This document shows positions 8,244 to 21,127 of a stretch of 64,000 nucleotides of DNA, piece by piece (within the stretch, counting starts at the first letter, position 1; every line of letters begins with the position of its first letter). Source of the DNA: Dryocola sp051307055 (GTDB taxonomy: Bacteria > Pseudomonadota > Gammaproteobacteria > Enterobacterales > Enterobacteriaceae). The notes beneath the pieces were generated by a model that saw only the letters and a program-made list of their open reading frames with translations, ran no database searches and was not told the DNA's origin. The stretch covers positions 4,154,001 through 4,218,000 of the forward strand of contig NZ_CP149994.1 in the NCBI RefSeq assembly GCF_051307055.1, in the 5' to 3' direction. The position numbers and the translations under genes were made by a program.

Positions 8244-9194
8244 ATGAGTAATAAAGAGCAAATATTGACGACCCCTTATATGCAGTTCAACCGCAGCCAA
8301 TGGGCAGCCTTGCGTAATTCAGTGCCGATGACGTTGAGCGAAGGGGAAGTCGCGCGTTTGAAGGGTATTAACGAAGATCTCTCCCTTGAAGAGGTGGCAG
8401 AAATTTATCTGCCCCTTTCTCGTCTGCTGAACTTCTATATCAGTTCAAATTTGCGTCGTCAGGCCGTTCTTGAGCAATTTCTCGGCACTAACGGACAGCG
8501 CATCCCTTACATTATTAGTATTGCGGGCAGCGTTGCCGTAGGGAAAAGCACAACCGCACGCGTACTGCAGGCGTTGCTGAGCCGCTGGCCCGAACATCGC
8601 CGGGTAGAATTAATTACAACCGATGGTTTTCTTCATCCGAATAAAGTGCTCAAAGAGCGTAACCTGATGAAGAAAAAAGGGTTCCCGCAATCCTATGATA
8701 TGCATCGTCTGGTGAAGTTTGTTTCCGACCTGAAGTCGGGGGCAACTAACATCACCGCGCCTGTCTATTCCCATCTTATATATGATGTGATCCCTGACGG
8801 TGACAAAACCGTGACCCAGCCAGATATTTTAATTCTTGAAGGATTAAATGTTTTACAAAGCGGCATGGATTATCCACACGATCCGCATCATGTCTTCGTT
8901 TCAGATTTTGTCGACTTTTCTATTTACGTTGACGCCCCGGAAGATTTGCTCCAGGACTGGTATATCACCCGTTTCCTGAAGTTTCGGGAAGGGGCATTTA
9001 CCGATCCCGATTCTTATTTCCATAACTATGCGAAGCTGTCGGAAGACGAAGCGGTGAATGTCGCCACGCAGCTCTGGAAAGAAATTAACTGGATGAATCT
9101 TAAAGAAAATATTCTTCCTACGCGCGAACGTGCCAGCCTGATTATGACGAAAAGCGCAAACCACGCGGTGGAAAGCGTCCGCTTACGCAAATAA
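8244..9194 (+). CDS. coaA: Type I pantothenate kinase
   Basis: Phosphorylates pantothenate, the first and rate-controlling step of coenzyme A synthesis, and is inhibited by CoA in E. coli. The P-loop GSVAVGKST lies at about 95-103 and the C-terminal half is almost identical to E. coli. I start at ATG 8244 (MSNKEQILTTPY), giving 316 residues as in E. coli. ATG 8238 is in frame two codons upstream and better spaced from a weak AGG, so a 318-residue form is possible. It converges on birA with a shared terminator. Confidence 0.96.
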   Translation: MSNKEQILTTPYMQFNRSQWAALRNSVPMTLSEGEVARLKGINEDLSLEEVAEIYLPLSRLLNFYISSNLRRQAVLEQFLGTNGQRIPYIISIAGSVAVGKSTTARVLQALLSRWPEHRRVELITTDGFLHPNKVLKERNLMKKKGFPQSYDMHRLVKFVSDLKSGATNITAPVYSHLIYDVIPDGDKTVTQPDILILEGLNVLQSGMDYPHDPHHVFVSDFVDFSIYVDAPEDLLQDWYITRFLKFREGAFTDPDSYFHNYAKLSEDEAVNVATQLWKEINWMNLKENILPTRERASLIMTKSANHAVESVRLRK

Positions 9195-9198
9195 TAAA

Positions 9199-9219
9199 AA
9201 GGGGGAGATGCTCCCCCTT
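9199..9219. terminator. Bidirectional coaA/birA terminator
   Basis: The inverted repeat GGGGGAG/CTCCCCC is flanked by AA on the left and TT on the right. It lies in the 30-nt gap between the converging stop codons of coaA and birA, so it can end transcripts from both sides. Confidence 0.75.
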
Positions 9220-9224
9220 CCATT

Positions 9225-10187
9225 CTAATTCACGCCACGAAGCGATATTTCTCCGCCAACCCAGGGTTTGACTACGCCATCCTGCTCTAATAGTAATGCG
9301 CCCTGTTCGTTTATTCCTCTGGAAATACCATATATCTCACGATCGCCAATAATCAGTTTAACCTGACGGTTAGCGTAATTATCAAGAACCTTCCAGCGAG
9401 AGAGGAATGGCGTAAGGCTTTCATTCTCAAATAAAGTTAATGCCGAGCGTAATTCCTTAATCAAAGCGATCGCCAGCGCATTGCGATCGATTTTAATTCC
9501 GGCTTCCTGAAGGTTGATCCACCCCTGGTTAATGACGTCCGCTGCGACATTACGCATAGCGAGGTTAATGCCCGCCCCAATGACTATCTGCGCCGCATCA
9601 CCCGTTTTCCCCGTCAGTTCAACAAGTATACCCGCCAGCTTACGGTCGTTGAGATAGAGATCGTTAGGCCATTTCACCCTGACGCCATCGGCGCCCAGAC
9701 CGCGAAGCACTTCGGCCATCACGATACCTATTACCAGACTCAACCCGACCGCTGCGGCAGGCCCTTGTTCCAGCCGCCAGTACATGGAAAGGTAAAGGTT
9801 TGCACCGAATGGAGAGAACCATTGCCGGCCGCGTCGGCCACGTCCTGCCTGCTGATATTCCGCAATGCAGGCATCCCCGGGCTGAAGGCTGTTAAGCCGC
9901 TCGAGCATATACTGATTCGTGGAGTCGATAACGGGTAATACCGCAACCGTTCCCTGCTTTATTTGCGATTTAATCAGGGACTCGTCAAGAAGCTGTATAG
10001 GATCGGGCAAACTATATCCTTTCCCCGGCACGGTAAATACATCGACTCCCCAGTCACGCAGCGTCTGGATATGTTTATTTATAGCCGCGCGACTCATGCC
10101 AAGCTTTTCGCCCAGCTGCTCGCCAGAGTGAAATTCCCCGTCTGCCAGAATGGCGATCAGGGTAAGGGGGATTTTGTTATCTTTCAT
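9225..10187 (-). CDS. birA: Biotin-protein ligase / biotin operon repressor
   Basis: Makes biotinyl-AMP, transfers biotin to the carboxyl carrier protein AccB, and as a biotinyl-AMP-bound dimer represses the bio operon. In order: a winged helix-turn-helix (about residues 20-46), the biotin-binding loop GRGRRGR at 115-121, the catalytic-domain segment VKWPNDLYL near 181-189, and a C-terminal SH3-like domain. The 320 residues compare with 321 in E. coli. Its ATG overlaps the murB stop by 4 nt, so the two are translationally coupled. Confidence 0.97.
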   Translation of the reverse strand: MKDNKIPLTLIAILADGEFHSGEQLGEKLGMSRAAINKHIQTLRDWGVDVFTVPGKGYSLPDPIQLLDESLIKSQIKQGTVAVLPVIDSTNQYMLERLNSLQPGDACIAEYQQAGRGRRGRQWFSPFGANLYLSMYWRLEQGPAAAVGLSLVIGIVMAEVLRGLGADGVRVKWPNDLYLNDRKLAGILVELTGKTGDAAQIVIGAGINLAMRNVAADVINQGWINLQEAGIKIDRNALAIALIKELRSALTLFENESLTPFLSRWKVLDNYANRQVKLIIGDREIYGISRGINEQGALLLEQDGVVKPWVGGEISLRGVN

Positions 10188-11212
10188 GCAATGGTCTCCA
10201 CGGCACTGACTTCACCCTTCACGCCCATAAAGCGAACCTCTGGCTCCAGCCACACGTTAAATTTTTCACCAACGCGCTGACGAATATAATGCGCCAGTTT
10301 GACGATATCCTGACTGGTGGCGTTCGCTGTATTTATTAACACTAACGCCTGCTGACGATGAACTGCAGCACCGCCGATCTGGTAACCCTTTAGTTCGCAC
10401 CGATCGATAAGCCATCCTGCGGCCAGTTTTATAGATCCATCAGCCTGAGGATAATGCGGCATGTCAGTGAATTCGGATAATAATCCGGCAGCCTGTTCAG
10501 CAGTAATTACGGGATTCTTAAAGAAACTGCCGGCATTACCGTTTACGCGGGGATCCGGAAGCTTTGTCATGCGCATATGGCATACTGCGTCAAAAACTTC
10601 CTGCGGTGTGACGGTGGCTGGATCAAAGCGAGTTAAATCGCCGTAAGTCAGCACAGGCTGCCATAGTTTAGGAATACGCAGGCCAACGGCGGTAATCGCA
10701 TAGTCGTTCTGATAATCATGTTTGAAAATGCTGTCGCGATAGCCAAACTGACATTCTTTATTATCAAGGCGATGCGTTTCGCCGCTACGCATATCAATGC
10801 ACTCGACGTAAGCGCAAACTTTTTTCAATTCAACGCCATAGGCACCGATATTTTGAATGGGGGAAGATCCGACACAGCCAGGAATCAACGCCAGATTCTC
10901 TAGCCCCGGCATGTTTTGTTGTAAAGTGTATTCAACAAGATGATGCCAGTTTTCACCTGCACCAATGTGCAAATGCCACGCGTCATCCTTTTCTGTTACC
11001 TCGATTCCGCCAATACGATTAACAATCACCGTTCCGATAAAATCATCAAGAAAGAGAATGTTACTTCCCTCGCCCAGAATCAAAACCGGCTTTTGTAATG
11101 ATACGGCTTCGTTCCAGGCTTCATTGAGCTGTTGCACGGTCTGCGCAATGACAATACGCGAAGCATTGGCCTGAATACCAAAAGTATTGAAGGGCTTAAG
11201 GGAGGTGCTCAT
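10184..11212 (-). CDS. murB: UDP-N-acetylenolpyruvoylglucosamine reductase
   Basis: FAD-dependent reduction of UDP-GlcNAc-enolpyruvate to UDP-MurNAc in peptidoglycan precursor synthesis. The 342 residues carry the FAD-binding domain (GEGSNILFLDDF near 47, PGCVGSSPIQNIGAYG near 110), the catalytic serine loop NAGSFFKNP near 227, and the C-terminal WLEPEVRF with the catalytic glutamate. An AGGA ribosome-binding site precedes the ATG at 11212. It heads the murB-birA pair, immediately downstream of the rRNA operon terminator. Confidence 0.97.
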   Translation of the reverse strand: MSTSLKPFNTFGIQANASRIVIAQTVQQLNEAWNEAVSLQKPVLILGEGSNILFLDDFIGTVIVNRIGGIEVTEKDDAWHLHIGAGENWHHLVEYTLQQNMPGLENLALIPGCVGSSPIQNIGAYGVELKKVCAYVECIDMRSGETHRLDNKECQFGYRDSIFKHDYQNDYAITAVGLRIPKLWQPVLTYGDLTRFDPATVTPQEVFDAVCHMRMTKLPDPRVNGNAGSFFKNPVITAEQAAGLLSEFTDMPHYPQADGSIKLAAGWLIDRCELKGYQIGGAAVHRQQALVLINTANATSQDIVKLAHYIRQRVGEKFNVWLEPEVRFMGVKGEVSAVETIA

Positions 11213-11304
11213 GTCGATATCTTTCCTGAGTTTAAACCCGGTTAGTTTACCTTATCTGACTGAGCTTGGCTTGTATGGCGGGTATGCCGTAAACCGCAGA
11301 CGAC

Positions 11305-11334
11305 AAAAAGCCCCGTGCTTTCGCACGGGGCTTT
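11305..11334 (-). terminator. rRNA operon terminator
   Basis: A strong GC hairpin (AGCCCCGTGC paired with GCACGGGGCT, four-base loop) lies 12 nt past the 5S 3' end on the minus strand and is followed by five T residues. Only one such hairpin is seen. E. coli rrnB has a T1-T2 tandem here. Confidence 0.9.
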
Positions 11335-11345
11335 CTGCTGATTCG

Positions 11346-11465
11346 GAGCCTGGCAGTTCCCTACTCTCGCATGGGGAGACCCCACACTACCATCGGCGCT
11401 ACGGCGTTTCACTTCTGAGTTCGGCATGGGGTCAGGTGGGACCACCGCGCTGTTGCCGCCAGGCA
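11346..11465 (-). rRNA. rrf: 5S ribosomal RNA
   Basis: A 120-nt gene beginning TGCCTGGCGGCAACAGCGCGG and ending CCAGGCTC, recognised by identity with enteric 5S rRNA over the conserved CCCATGCCGAACTCAGAAG core. The 3' end reads CTC where E. coli reads CAT, which breaks the terminal base pair of helix I. It is the last gene of the operon. Confidence 0.96.
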
Positions 11466-11569
11466 TATTCTGTACCGCTGACCGTCACCTTAAACACGTG
11501 ACCACCGGCGTCAATCCTGAACATCGCTGAAAATTAAATCGTCTCTCACCAAAACACCTTCGGTGTTGT

Positions 11570-14477
<2,908 letters not shown>

Positions 14478-14610
14478 TCACAACCCGAAGGTGTCTCGTG
14501 AGACACGCCCGTCTGTTGTGAAAAGTTGAGAGACGCGGACACACCGCTTATCTGTTCCTGTTACGGGGAACAGACACAGTGTGTCCTTTCAATTTTCAGC
14601 TTGTTCCGGA

Positions 14611-14623
14611 TTTTTAAAGAGCA
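14611..14623 (-). promoter_or_regulatory. boxA-type antitermination site ahead of 23S
   Basis: Minus-strand TGCTCTTTAAAAA in the spacer upstream of the 23S gene matches the boxA element (TGCTCTTTAACAA type) that recruits the Nus factors. It is at the usual spacer position. Confidence 0.7.
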
Positions 14624-14681
14624 AATATCTCAAACGTGATTCCTGAGAATCAGTTTTGAGATATGACCGAGCATTAAATGA

Positions 14682-14757
14682 TGGTGGAGCTAAGCGGGAT
14701 CGAACCGCTGACCTCCTGCGTGCAAGGCAGGCGCTCTCCCAGCTGAGCTATAGCCCC
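14682..14757 (-). tRNA. alaT: tRNA-Ala(TGC)
   Basis: A 76-nt gene with encoded CCA, acceptor stem GGGGCTA/TAGCTCC, and anticodon TGC in the loop CTTGCAC. It is the second spacer tRNA of the rRNA operon, between tRNA-Ile and 23S, as in the Ile/Ala class of E. coli rrn operons (rrnA, rrnD, rrnH). Confidence 0.97.
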
Positions 14758-14811
14758 ATCGATTTCGTAAAACCTTATTGATTCACCATCAGTTCGTTGC
14801 CAGACAAGGCG

Positions 14812-14850
14812 CAGCGCCATGAAGCATACTTAAGTATGTGAGTGGCGCTG
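14812..14850. repeat. Nested inverted repeat between spacer tRNAs
   Basis: Outer arms CAGCGCCA (14812-14819) and TGGCGCTG (14843-14850) are perfectly complementary and enclose the perfect palindrome CATACTTAAGTATG (14825-14838). The surrounding 115-nt tRNA-Ile/tRNA-Ala spacer is longer than the 42 nt I recall for E. coli. The stem could be an RNase III or other processing structure; its function is unknown to me. Confidence 0.7.
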
Positions 14851-14872
14851 TAACGCAGGATAGCGACGAATC

Positions 14873-14949
<77 letters not shown>

Positions 14950-15017
14950 ATAAGGTTTTACTGCTCGTTTTCTATCAGACAATCTGTGTGGACACTGCGC
15001 GGAACGTATCTTTCAGG

Positions 15018-16560
<1,543 letters not shown>

Positions 16561-16720
16561 AAAGCTTGATGTGCTTCAACCAGTGAAGCGGTGCTCAAAG
16601 ATTACATTCACATAATTCATAATGAATTACTGTCTGGTCACTTTAAGGCTTGATATTTTTTTGCATCCGGAGATGCTGAGATATCAATCCTGCGAGTGCC
16701 CACACAGATTGTCTGATAAA

Positions 16721-16732
16721 TTGTTAAAGAGC
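16721..16732 (-). promoter_or_regulatory. rrn leader boxA
   Basis: Minus-strand GCTCTTTAACAA, followed by ATTTATCAGACAATCTGTGT, is the rRNA leader antitermination site. It lies downstream of both promoters and matches the E. coli leader very closely. It allows NusA/B/E/G and SuhB-modified polymerase to resist Rho. Confidence 0.85.
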
Positions 16733-16764
16733 GGTGCCACAATCTTCGGTGGCGCGGGCTGTGC

Positions 16765-16792
16765 ATATTACGCTTCCCCGCTACGTAGTCAA
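16765..16792 (-). promoter_or_regulatory. rrn P2 promoter
   Basis: Minus-strand TTGACT (16787-16792), 16-nt spacer, TAATAT (16765-16770), followed by GCACAGCCCGCGCC. The sequence and its position between P1 and boxA match E. coli rrn P2. Confidence 0.85.
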
Positions 16793-16863
16793 GCATTTAT
16801 TTCTTGCTTCACTCCGACTGACGGGCCGGTTTGTAAGCCGTTGTGCCGTGTCAGTGGAGGCGC

Positions 16864-16891
16864 AGTATAGGGATTTTTCGGAGGCTGACAA
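16864..16891 (-). promoter_or_regulatory. rrn P1 promoter
   Basis: Minus-strand TTGTCA (16886-16891), 16-nt spacer, TATACT (16864-16869), followed by the GC-rich discriminator GCGCC. The 16-nt spacer and discriminator are typical of stringently controlled rrn P1. An AT-rich stretch at 16892-16930 is a plausible UP element, and Fis sites would lie further upstream, towards or into hemG. Confidence 0.85.
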
Positions 16892-16952
16892 GCGTTTATT
16901 GCAAATAAATTACCAACCGCGCTATTTTTCAACAAAGCGTCTATTTTGGAGG

Positions 16953-17486
16953 CTATCTGGCGGATAATTGCGCTATTTCCTGGGCAAAACGCGCTACCTG
17001 CTGCCAGTCGGTATAGACGACTTCTTTACGGGTATCGGTTTCGCCGCCGGTCATTTTCATAATTAAACGAATCATTGCGCGATCCAGCCAGCCATAACGC
17101 GGATAACGCAGCGCCCCGGCGAAGACCGCGCAGCGATCCGGCGTCCACGGCGACTTCAGCAGAAACTTGCGTGTATAGGAGTTTGTCTGCGGCGAACGCT
17201 TTTCCGCTTTGCGGGCGACCAGGTTTACGGAAAAGAATGCGCTGGGAATGGAACTCAATGCCTGCTGATGCTTTTTCACAAACGCGTCAACCGATGCATG
17301 GAAGTGGCCATAACGTATAGAGGCGCCAATAACCACGCGGTCGTAACTGCTCCATCCTATATCGCCGTTACGATGCAGGTTAACCACATCGCTTTCCACG
17401 CCCAGCTCTTTTAACTCGGATGCTATATAAGAAGCTATTTCGCGGGTCTGACCATCGCGGGTCGAAAACAGAATCAAAGTCTTCAC
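16953..17486 (-). CDS. hemG: Menaquinone-dependent protoporphyrinogen IX dehydrogenase
   Basis: Oxidises protoporphyrinogen IX to protoporphyrin IX in haem synthesis, passing electrons to quinone. It is a long-chain flavodoxin-like protein of 177 residues (E. coli 181), with the FMN phosphate loop STRDGQT at 8-14 and GASIRYGHFH near 54. It starts 12 nt after trkH. Its 3' end lies next to the rRNA promoters, as hemG lies next to rrnA in E. coli. Confidence 0.96.
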   Translation of the reverse strand: MKTLILFSTRDGQTREIASYIASELKELGVESDVVNLHRNGDIGWSSYDRVVIGASIRYGHFHASVDAFVKKHQQALSSIPSAFFSVNLVARKAEKRSPQTNSYTRKFLLKSPWTPDRCAVFAGALRYPRYGWLDRAMIRLIMKMTGGETDTRKEVVYTDWQQVARFAQEIAQLSAR

Positions 17487-17498
17487 TACGGGCTCCGG

Positions 17499-18950
17499 TT
17501 ACTCTCGCCAGAAGGTTGGCGTGAAAAGGACTAATAAGGTAAATACTTCAAGGCGGCCAAAAAGCATGTTGCTGATAAGGATCCACTTCGCCACCGGATT
17601 CATGCTGGCAAAGTTATCCGCTACCACGCCCAGCCCCGGCCCCAGGTTATTAAGCGTAGCCGCCACCGAAGCAAAAGCGGAGAAGTCATCTACGCCCGTC
17701 GCGATAATCGCCAGCATGCTCAAAATGAACACCAGCGCATACGCGGAGAAGAATCCCCACACCGCTTCCAGAATGCGTTCCGGCAGCGCACGGTTGCCCA
17801 GCTTAATGCTGTATACCGCATTCGGGTGAACCAGACGCTTCAGCTCACGGTTCCCCTGTTTAAACAGCAGGAGGATACGGATGACTTTCAGACCGCCGCC
17901 GGTAGAGCCAGCGCAACCGCCAATAAACGCCGAACAGAGCAATAATACCGGCAAAAACAGGGGCCATCGGGCGATACTGTCGGTGGTGAACCCGGCAGTT
18001 GTCGCCATGGACACAACCTGGAAGAACGCCTGGTTTAGCGTTTGCAGCGCCGACTGGTAAGTGTTGTGCATCCACAGCACCAGAGTACAGACGATTACCA
18101 ACGTCAGCTGCACGCCAATGAACATACGGAATTCCGGGTCACGCCAGTACACTTTTAAATTACGCCCGCTGAGTAAAGAGAAATGCAGGCCGTAGTTACA
18201 GCCTGAAATCAGCAGGAAAATAGCCATGATGCTGTTAATCGTAGGGTTGTTGAAATACCCCACGCTGGCGTCGTGGGTTGAGAACCCACCGATGGAGATA
18301 GTGGCAAAGCTGTGTCCTATCGCGTCGAACGCCGGCATGCCGGCAAACCACAGCGCCGCCGCACAGGCGATGGTAAGCAATACATAGATAAGCCAAAGCG
18401 TTTTCGCGGTGTCCGCTATGCGCGGCCGCATTTTGTTATCTTTTAGCGGCCCCGGCATTTCGGCCCGGTATAGCTGCATCCCCCCTACGCCCAGGATAGG
18501 CAGAATCGCCACGGCCAGGACGATGATCCCCATCCCGCCGAACCATTGCAGCATTTGCCGGTAGAACAAGATGGCATGAGGAAGCGTATCCAGCCCTATA
18601 AGCGTAGTCGCGCCGGTGGTAGTCAAACCTGAGAAGGATTCAAAAAAAGCGTCGGTAACGGTCAGGTTAGGACGTTCAGAGAAGATAAACGGCAACGCCC
18701 CCACGCTTCCCAATACTGTCCAGAACAGCACGACTATCAGAAAACCTTCGCGCGGCTTGAGCTCGCTTTTTTTATGACGGTTTGGCCACCAGAGTAACGA
18801 CCCAATCACCAACGCGACAAAAAAAGTCTGTGTGAAGGCGCGGCCAGCACCATCGCGGTAAATTAAGGCAACCAGCCCGGGAATGATCATGGTCCCGGAG
18901 AACAGGATAACCAGCAGACCAACGATTCGGGTTATGGCACGAAAATGCAT
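17499..18950 (-). CDS. trkH: Trk system potassium uptake protein TrkH
   Basis: Membrane pore subunit of the low-affinity Trk K+ system, working with the NAD-binding regulator TrkA. Starting at MHFRAITRIVGLLV (ATG 18950) gives 483 residues as in E. coli; the frame is open 8 codons further but without support. It has multiple hydrophobic helices and filter-type segments such as TTTGATTL, SIGGFSTH, TTAGFTTD and TLNNLGPGLG, one per pore repeat. It belongs to the pepQ-yigZ-trkH-hemG run. Confidence 0.97.
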   Translation of the reverse strand: MHFRAITRIVGLLVILFSGTMIIPGLVALIYRDGAGRAFTQTFFVALVIGSLLWWPNRHKKSELKPREGFLIVVLFWTVLGSVGALPFIFSERPNLTVTDAFFESFSGLTTTGATTLIGLDTLPHAILFYRQMLQWFGGMGIIVLAVAILPILGVGGMQLYRAEMPGPLKDNKMRPRIADTAKTLWLIYVLLTIACAAALWFAGMPAFDAIGHSFATISIGGFSTHDASVGYFNNPTINSIMAIFLLISGCNYGLHFSLLSGRNLKVYWRDPEFRMFIGVQLTLVIVCTLVLWMHNTYQSALQTLNQAFFQVVSMATTAGFTTDSIARWPLFLPVLLLCSAFIGGCAGSTGGGLKVIRILLLFKQGNRELKRLVHPNAVYSIKLGNRALPERILEAVWGFFSAYALVFILSMLAIIATGVDDFSAFASVAATLNNLGPGLGVVADNFASMNPVAKWILISNMLFGRLEVFTLLVLFTPTFWRE

Positions 18951-18991
18951 TTCAGCCGCTTCCTTAAATATCAAAAATTGCGAGGAGGGAA

Positions 18992-19606
18992 TTATTCGTC
19001 AATCGGCAATAAATGCAATGAACCCCGGCTAAAATCCGCCAGCCGAAGCGAAAATTCAGCCAGCCGCGTCTGTGGCAGGGCCACTTTGAGCAACACCGAT
19101 GCCTGAAATTCACTTTGCACGATCAGCCCGTCAAACTGTTTGAGTAGCGCTTCAATACCCGCAAGCTGAGCGTAATCACACCGCAAAGTATATTCGGTTA
19201 ATGGCACTTTAAGCACTGCAGGCAGCTGGTTTAGCGCAAGCTGAACGCCGCCGCCGTAAGCTTTAACCAGACCGCCCGTGCCCAGCTTAATTCCGCCGTA
19301 GTAGCGCACCACTACGGCGGTAATTTCACCGATGCCGCTCCCCATAAGCTGCGCGAGCATTGGCTTGCCGGCCGTCCCGGCTGGCTCTCCGTCATCAGAA
19401 AAGCCAAGCTGTTGCGAATCATTGGGCGCACCTGCTACCCACGCCCAGCAATGGTGCCGGGCATCAGGATGTTGCGCACGCGCCTGCTCTACAAAAGCTT
19501 TTGCCGCCGCTATCCCATCAGTATGGGCTACCTGGGTAATAAAGCGGCTTTTCTTGATTTCCTCGCTGACGGTAAGCGTTTCAGCAGGAATGAGCCAGCT
19601 ATCCAT
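18992..19606 (-). CDS. yigZ: YigZ, IMPACT/UPF0029 family protein
   Basis: A 204-residue protein of the YigZ/IMPACT family. The conserved N-terminal domain carries KKSRFITQVAHTDG, ARHHCWAWV and SDDGEPAGTAGKPML, followed by VVVRYYGGIKLGTGGLVKAY, and there is a smaller C-terminal domain. The biochemical role is not established. Its ATG overlaps the last base of the pepQ stop codon, so it is coupled to pepQ. Confidence 0.95.
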   Translation of the reverse strand: MDSWLIPAETLTVSEEIKKSRFITQVAHTDGIAAAKAFVEQARAQHPDARHHCWAWVAGAPNDSQQLGFSDDGEPAGTAGKPMLAQLMGSGIGEITAVVVRYYGGIKLGTGGLVKAYGGGVQLALNQLPAVLKVPLTEYTLRCDYAQLAGIEALLKQFDGLIVQSEFQASVLLKVALPQTRLAEFSLRLADFSRGSLHLLPIDE

Positions 19607-20937
19607 TACGCCAGTTTCAGATCGCGCGTCATATTTTCAATAGTGCTTTCGTGAATAACGACGTTGTCTTCGATGCGTATTCCACCGAACGGCTTCATCG
19701 CTTCGATGCGCTGCCAGTCAAAATGCTTGCCGTACTGCCCTTCACGCCATGGTGCAAGCAGGGATTCAATAAAGTAGATGCCTGGTTCAATGGTCAGCAC
19801 CATGCGCGGCTCAAGCACTCGCGTGCAGCGCAGGTAAGGATACTGCGACGGCGCGGCGAGATGCGTGCCGGTATCATCCTGCATAAAGCCACCGACATCA
19901 TGCACCTGCAGACCCAGCGGGTGGCCAATACCGTGCGGCATAAACGGACCGGTAATACCGGTTTCCACCATCGCCTCTTCGCTGATGTCGTTGATCAGCT
20001 GATGGCGACGCAGTAGCTTAGCAATACGCAGATGGAACTGGACGTGGTACTCGGTGTAGCGCACGCCCGCTTTCATGGTACCGATCAATGCCAGCTGCTC
20101 GGCGTTAACGTCTTTGATTAGCTGCGCATAATCGCTGTCGCCGTTGGCCGCCCAGGTTCGGGTCAGGTCTGCTGCGTAGCCGTTGTACTCAGCGCCTGCA
20201 TCCAGCAGGAAGCTGCGCATTTCGGACGGAGCCTGGTGATCCAGTCGGGTGTAGTGCAATACGGCGGCATGCTCGTTCAGCGCAACAATATTGCTGTACG
20301 GCACGTCGATATCACGGTGGCCGGTTGCGGTCAGATACGCCTGATTAATGTCGAACTCGCTCATCCCGGACAGGAAAGCTTCGTGAGCGGCCTGATGGCC
20401 GACAACGGCGGTTTTCTGCGCCTGACGCATGCACGCCAGCTCATAATCCGTTTTATAAGCGCGATGATAATGCAGGTAGTCCATCACCCCTTTCGGGTTG
20501 ATGTTCGCCGCCTGGAGCTCAAGCTGTAAAGCGCGCTCGGGCACCGGGCCGATATAGCCGATGTTGCCCCTTGCGGCAGGCAGCTGACTACCTATGCCGT
20601 CTGCTTTCGGCAGCGCAATCACTTCAATTTCGTCGGTCCAGAAGGATGCGGGCAGCGGCTCAACGTTATGCCAGTAATCCACCGGCAGGTAGAACCACAG
20701 CTTTGGTTTATTAACGCCATCTACCAGCAGCCAGCAGTTCGGAACCTGTGTTACCGGCACCCAGGCTTTAAACTGCGGGTTAACTTTGAACGGATAAGCA
20801 TGATCGTCCAGGAAGACATTAAGCAGCTCCCCGGAGTGAATCAGCAGTGCATCGAGATTAAAACGCGCCAGAACGTTGCGGGTGCGCTCCTGCAAGGTTG
20901 CCACATGATCTTTATAAAGCGAGGCCAGTGAATCCAT
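19606..20937 (-). CDS. pepQ: Xaa-Pro dipeptidase
   Basis: Cytoplasmic M24B metallopeptidase that cleaves dipeptides with C-terminal proline. The 443 residues match E. coli exactly in length. Metal-ligand segments of the pita-bread fold are visible: LLDAGAEYNGYAADLTRTW (two Asp), HGIGHPLGLQVHD (His), LTIEPGIYF (Glu) and GGIRIEDNVVI (Glu). It is divergent from fadB across 190 nt. Confidence 0.97.
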   Translation of the reverse strand: MDSLASLYKDHVATLQERTRNVLARFNLDALLIHSGELLNVFLDDHAYPFKVNPQFKAWVPVTQVPNCWLLVDGVNKPKLWFYLPVDYWHNVEPLPASFWTDEIEVIALPKADGIGSQLPAARGNIGYIGPVPERALQLELQAANINPKGVMDYLHYHRAYKTDYELACMRQAQKTAVVGHQAAHEAFLSGMSEFDINQAYLTATGHRDIDVPYSNIVALNEHAAVLHYTRLDHQAPSEMRSFLLDAGAEYNGYAADLTRTWAANGDSDYAQLIKDVNAEQLALIGTMKAGVRYTEYHVQFHLRIAKLLRRHQLINDISEEAMVETGITGPFMPHGIGHPLGLQVHDVGGFMQDDTGTHLAAPSQYPYLRCTRVLEPRMVLTIEPGIYFIESLLAPWREGQYGKHFDWQRIEAMKPFGGIRIEDNVVIHESTIENMTRDLKLA

Positions 20938-21084
20938 AGTTTACCCTTCTGTTTTTATGCCTGTTCGGCACGCATCTTAGCACACGGCCAACATGCCCGA
21001 CTTATTTCTGGCGGCTGTGATCGTCTTTGCAAATATTTAATGACCTGTTTGCATTTCATTAACATCAATTCCACACTCCCTTCC

Positions 21085-21101
21085 ATCTGGTACGACCAGA
21101 T
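21085..21101. promoter_or_regulatory. FadR operator of fadBA
   Basis: The 17-bp palindrome ATCTGGTACGACCAGAT fits the FadR consensus and, as I recall it, is identical to the E. coli fadBA operator. It lies 27 nt upstream of the fadB start codon. Long-chain acyl-CoA releases FadR, so beta-oxidation genes should be induced by fatty acids. Confidence 0.92.
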
Positions 21102-21127
21102 CCCATTGCTGGATTCAGGAGACTGAC

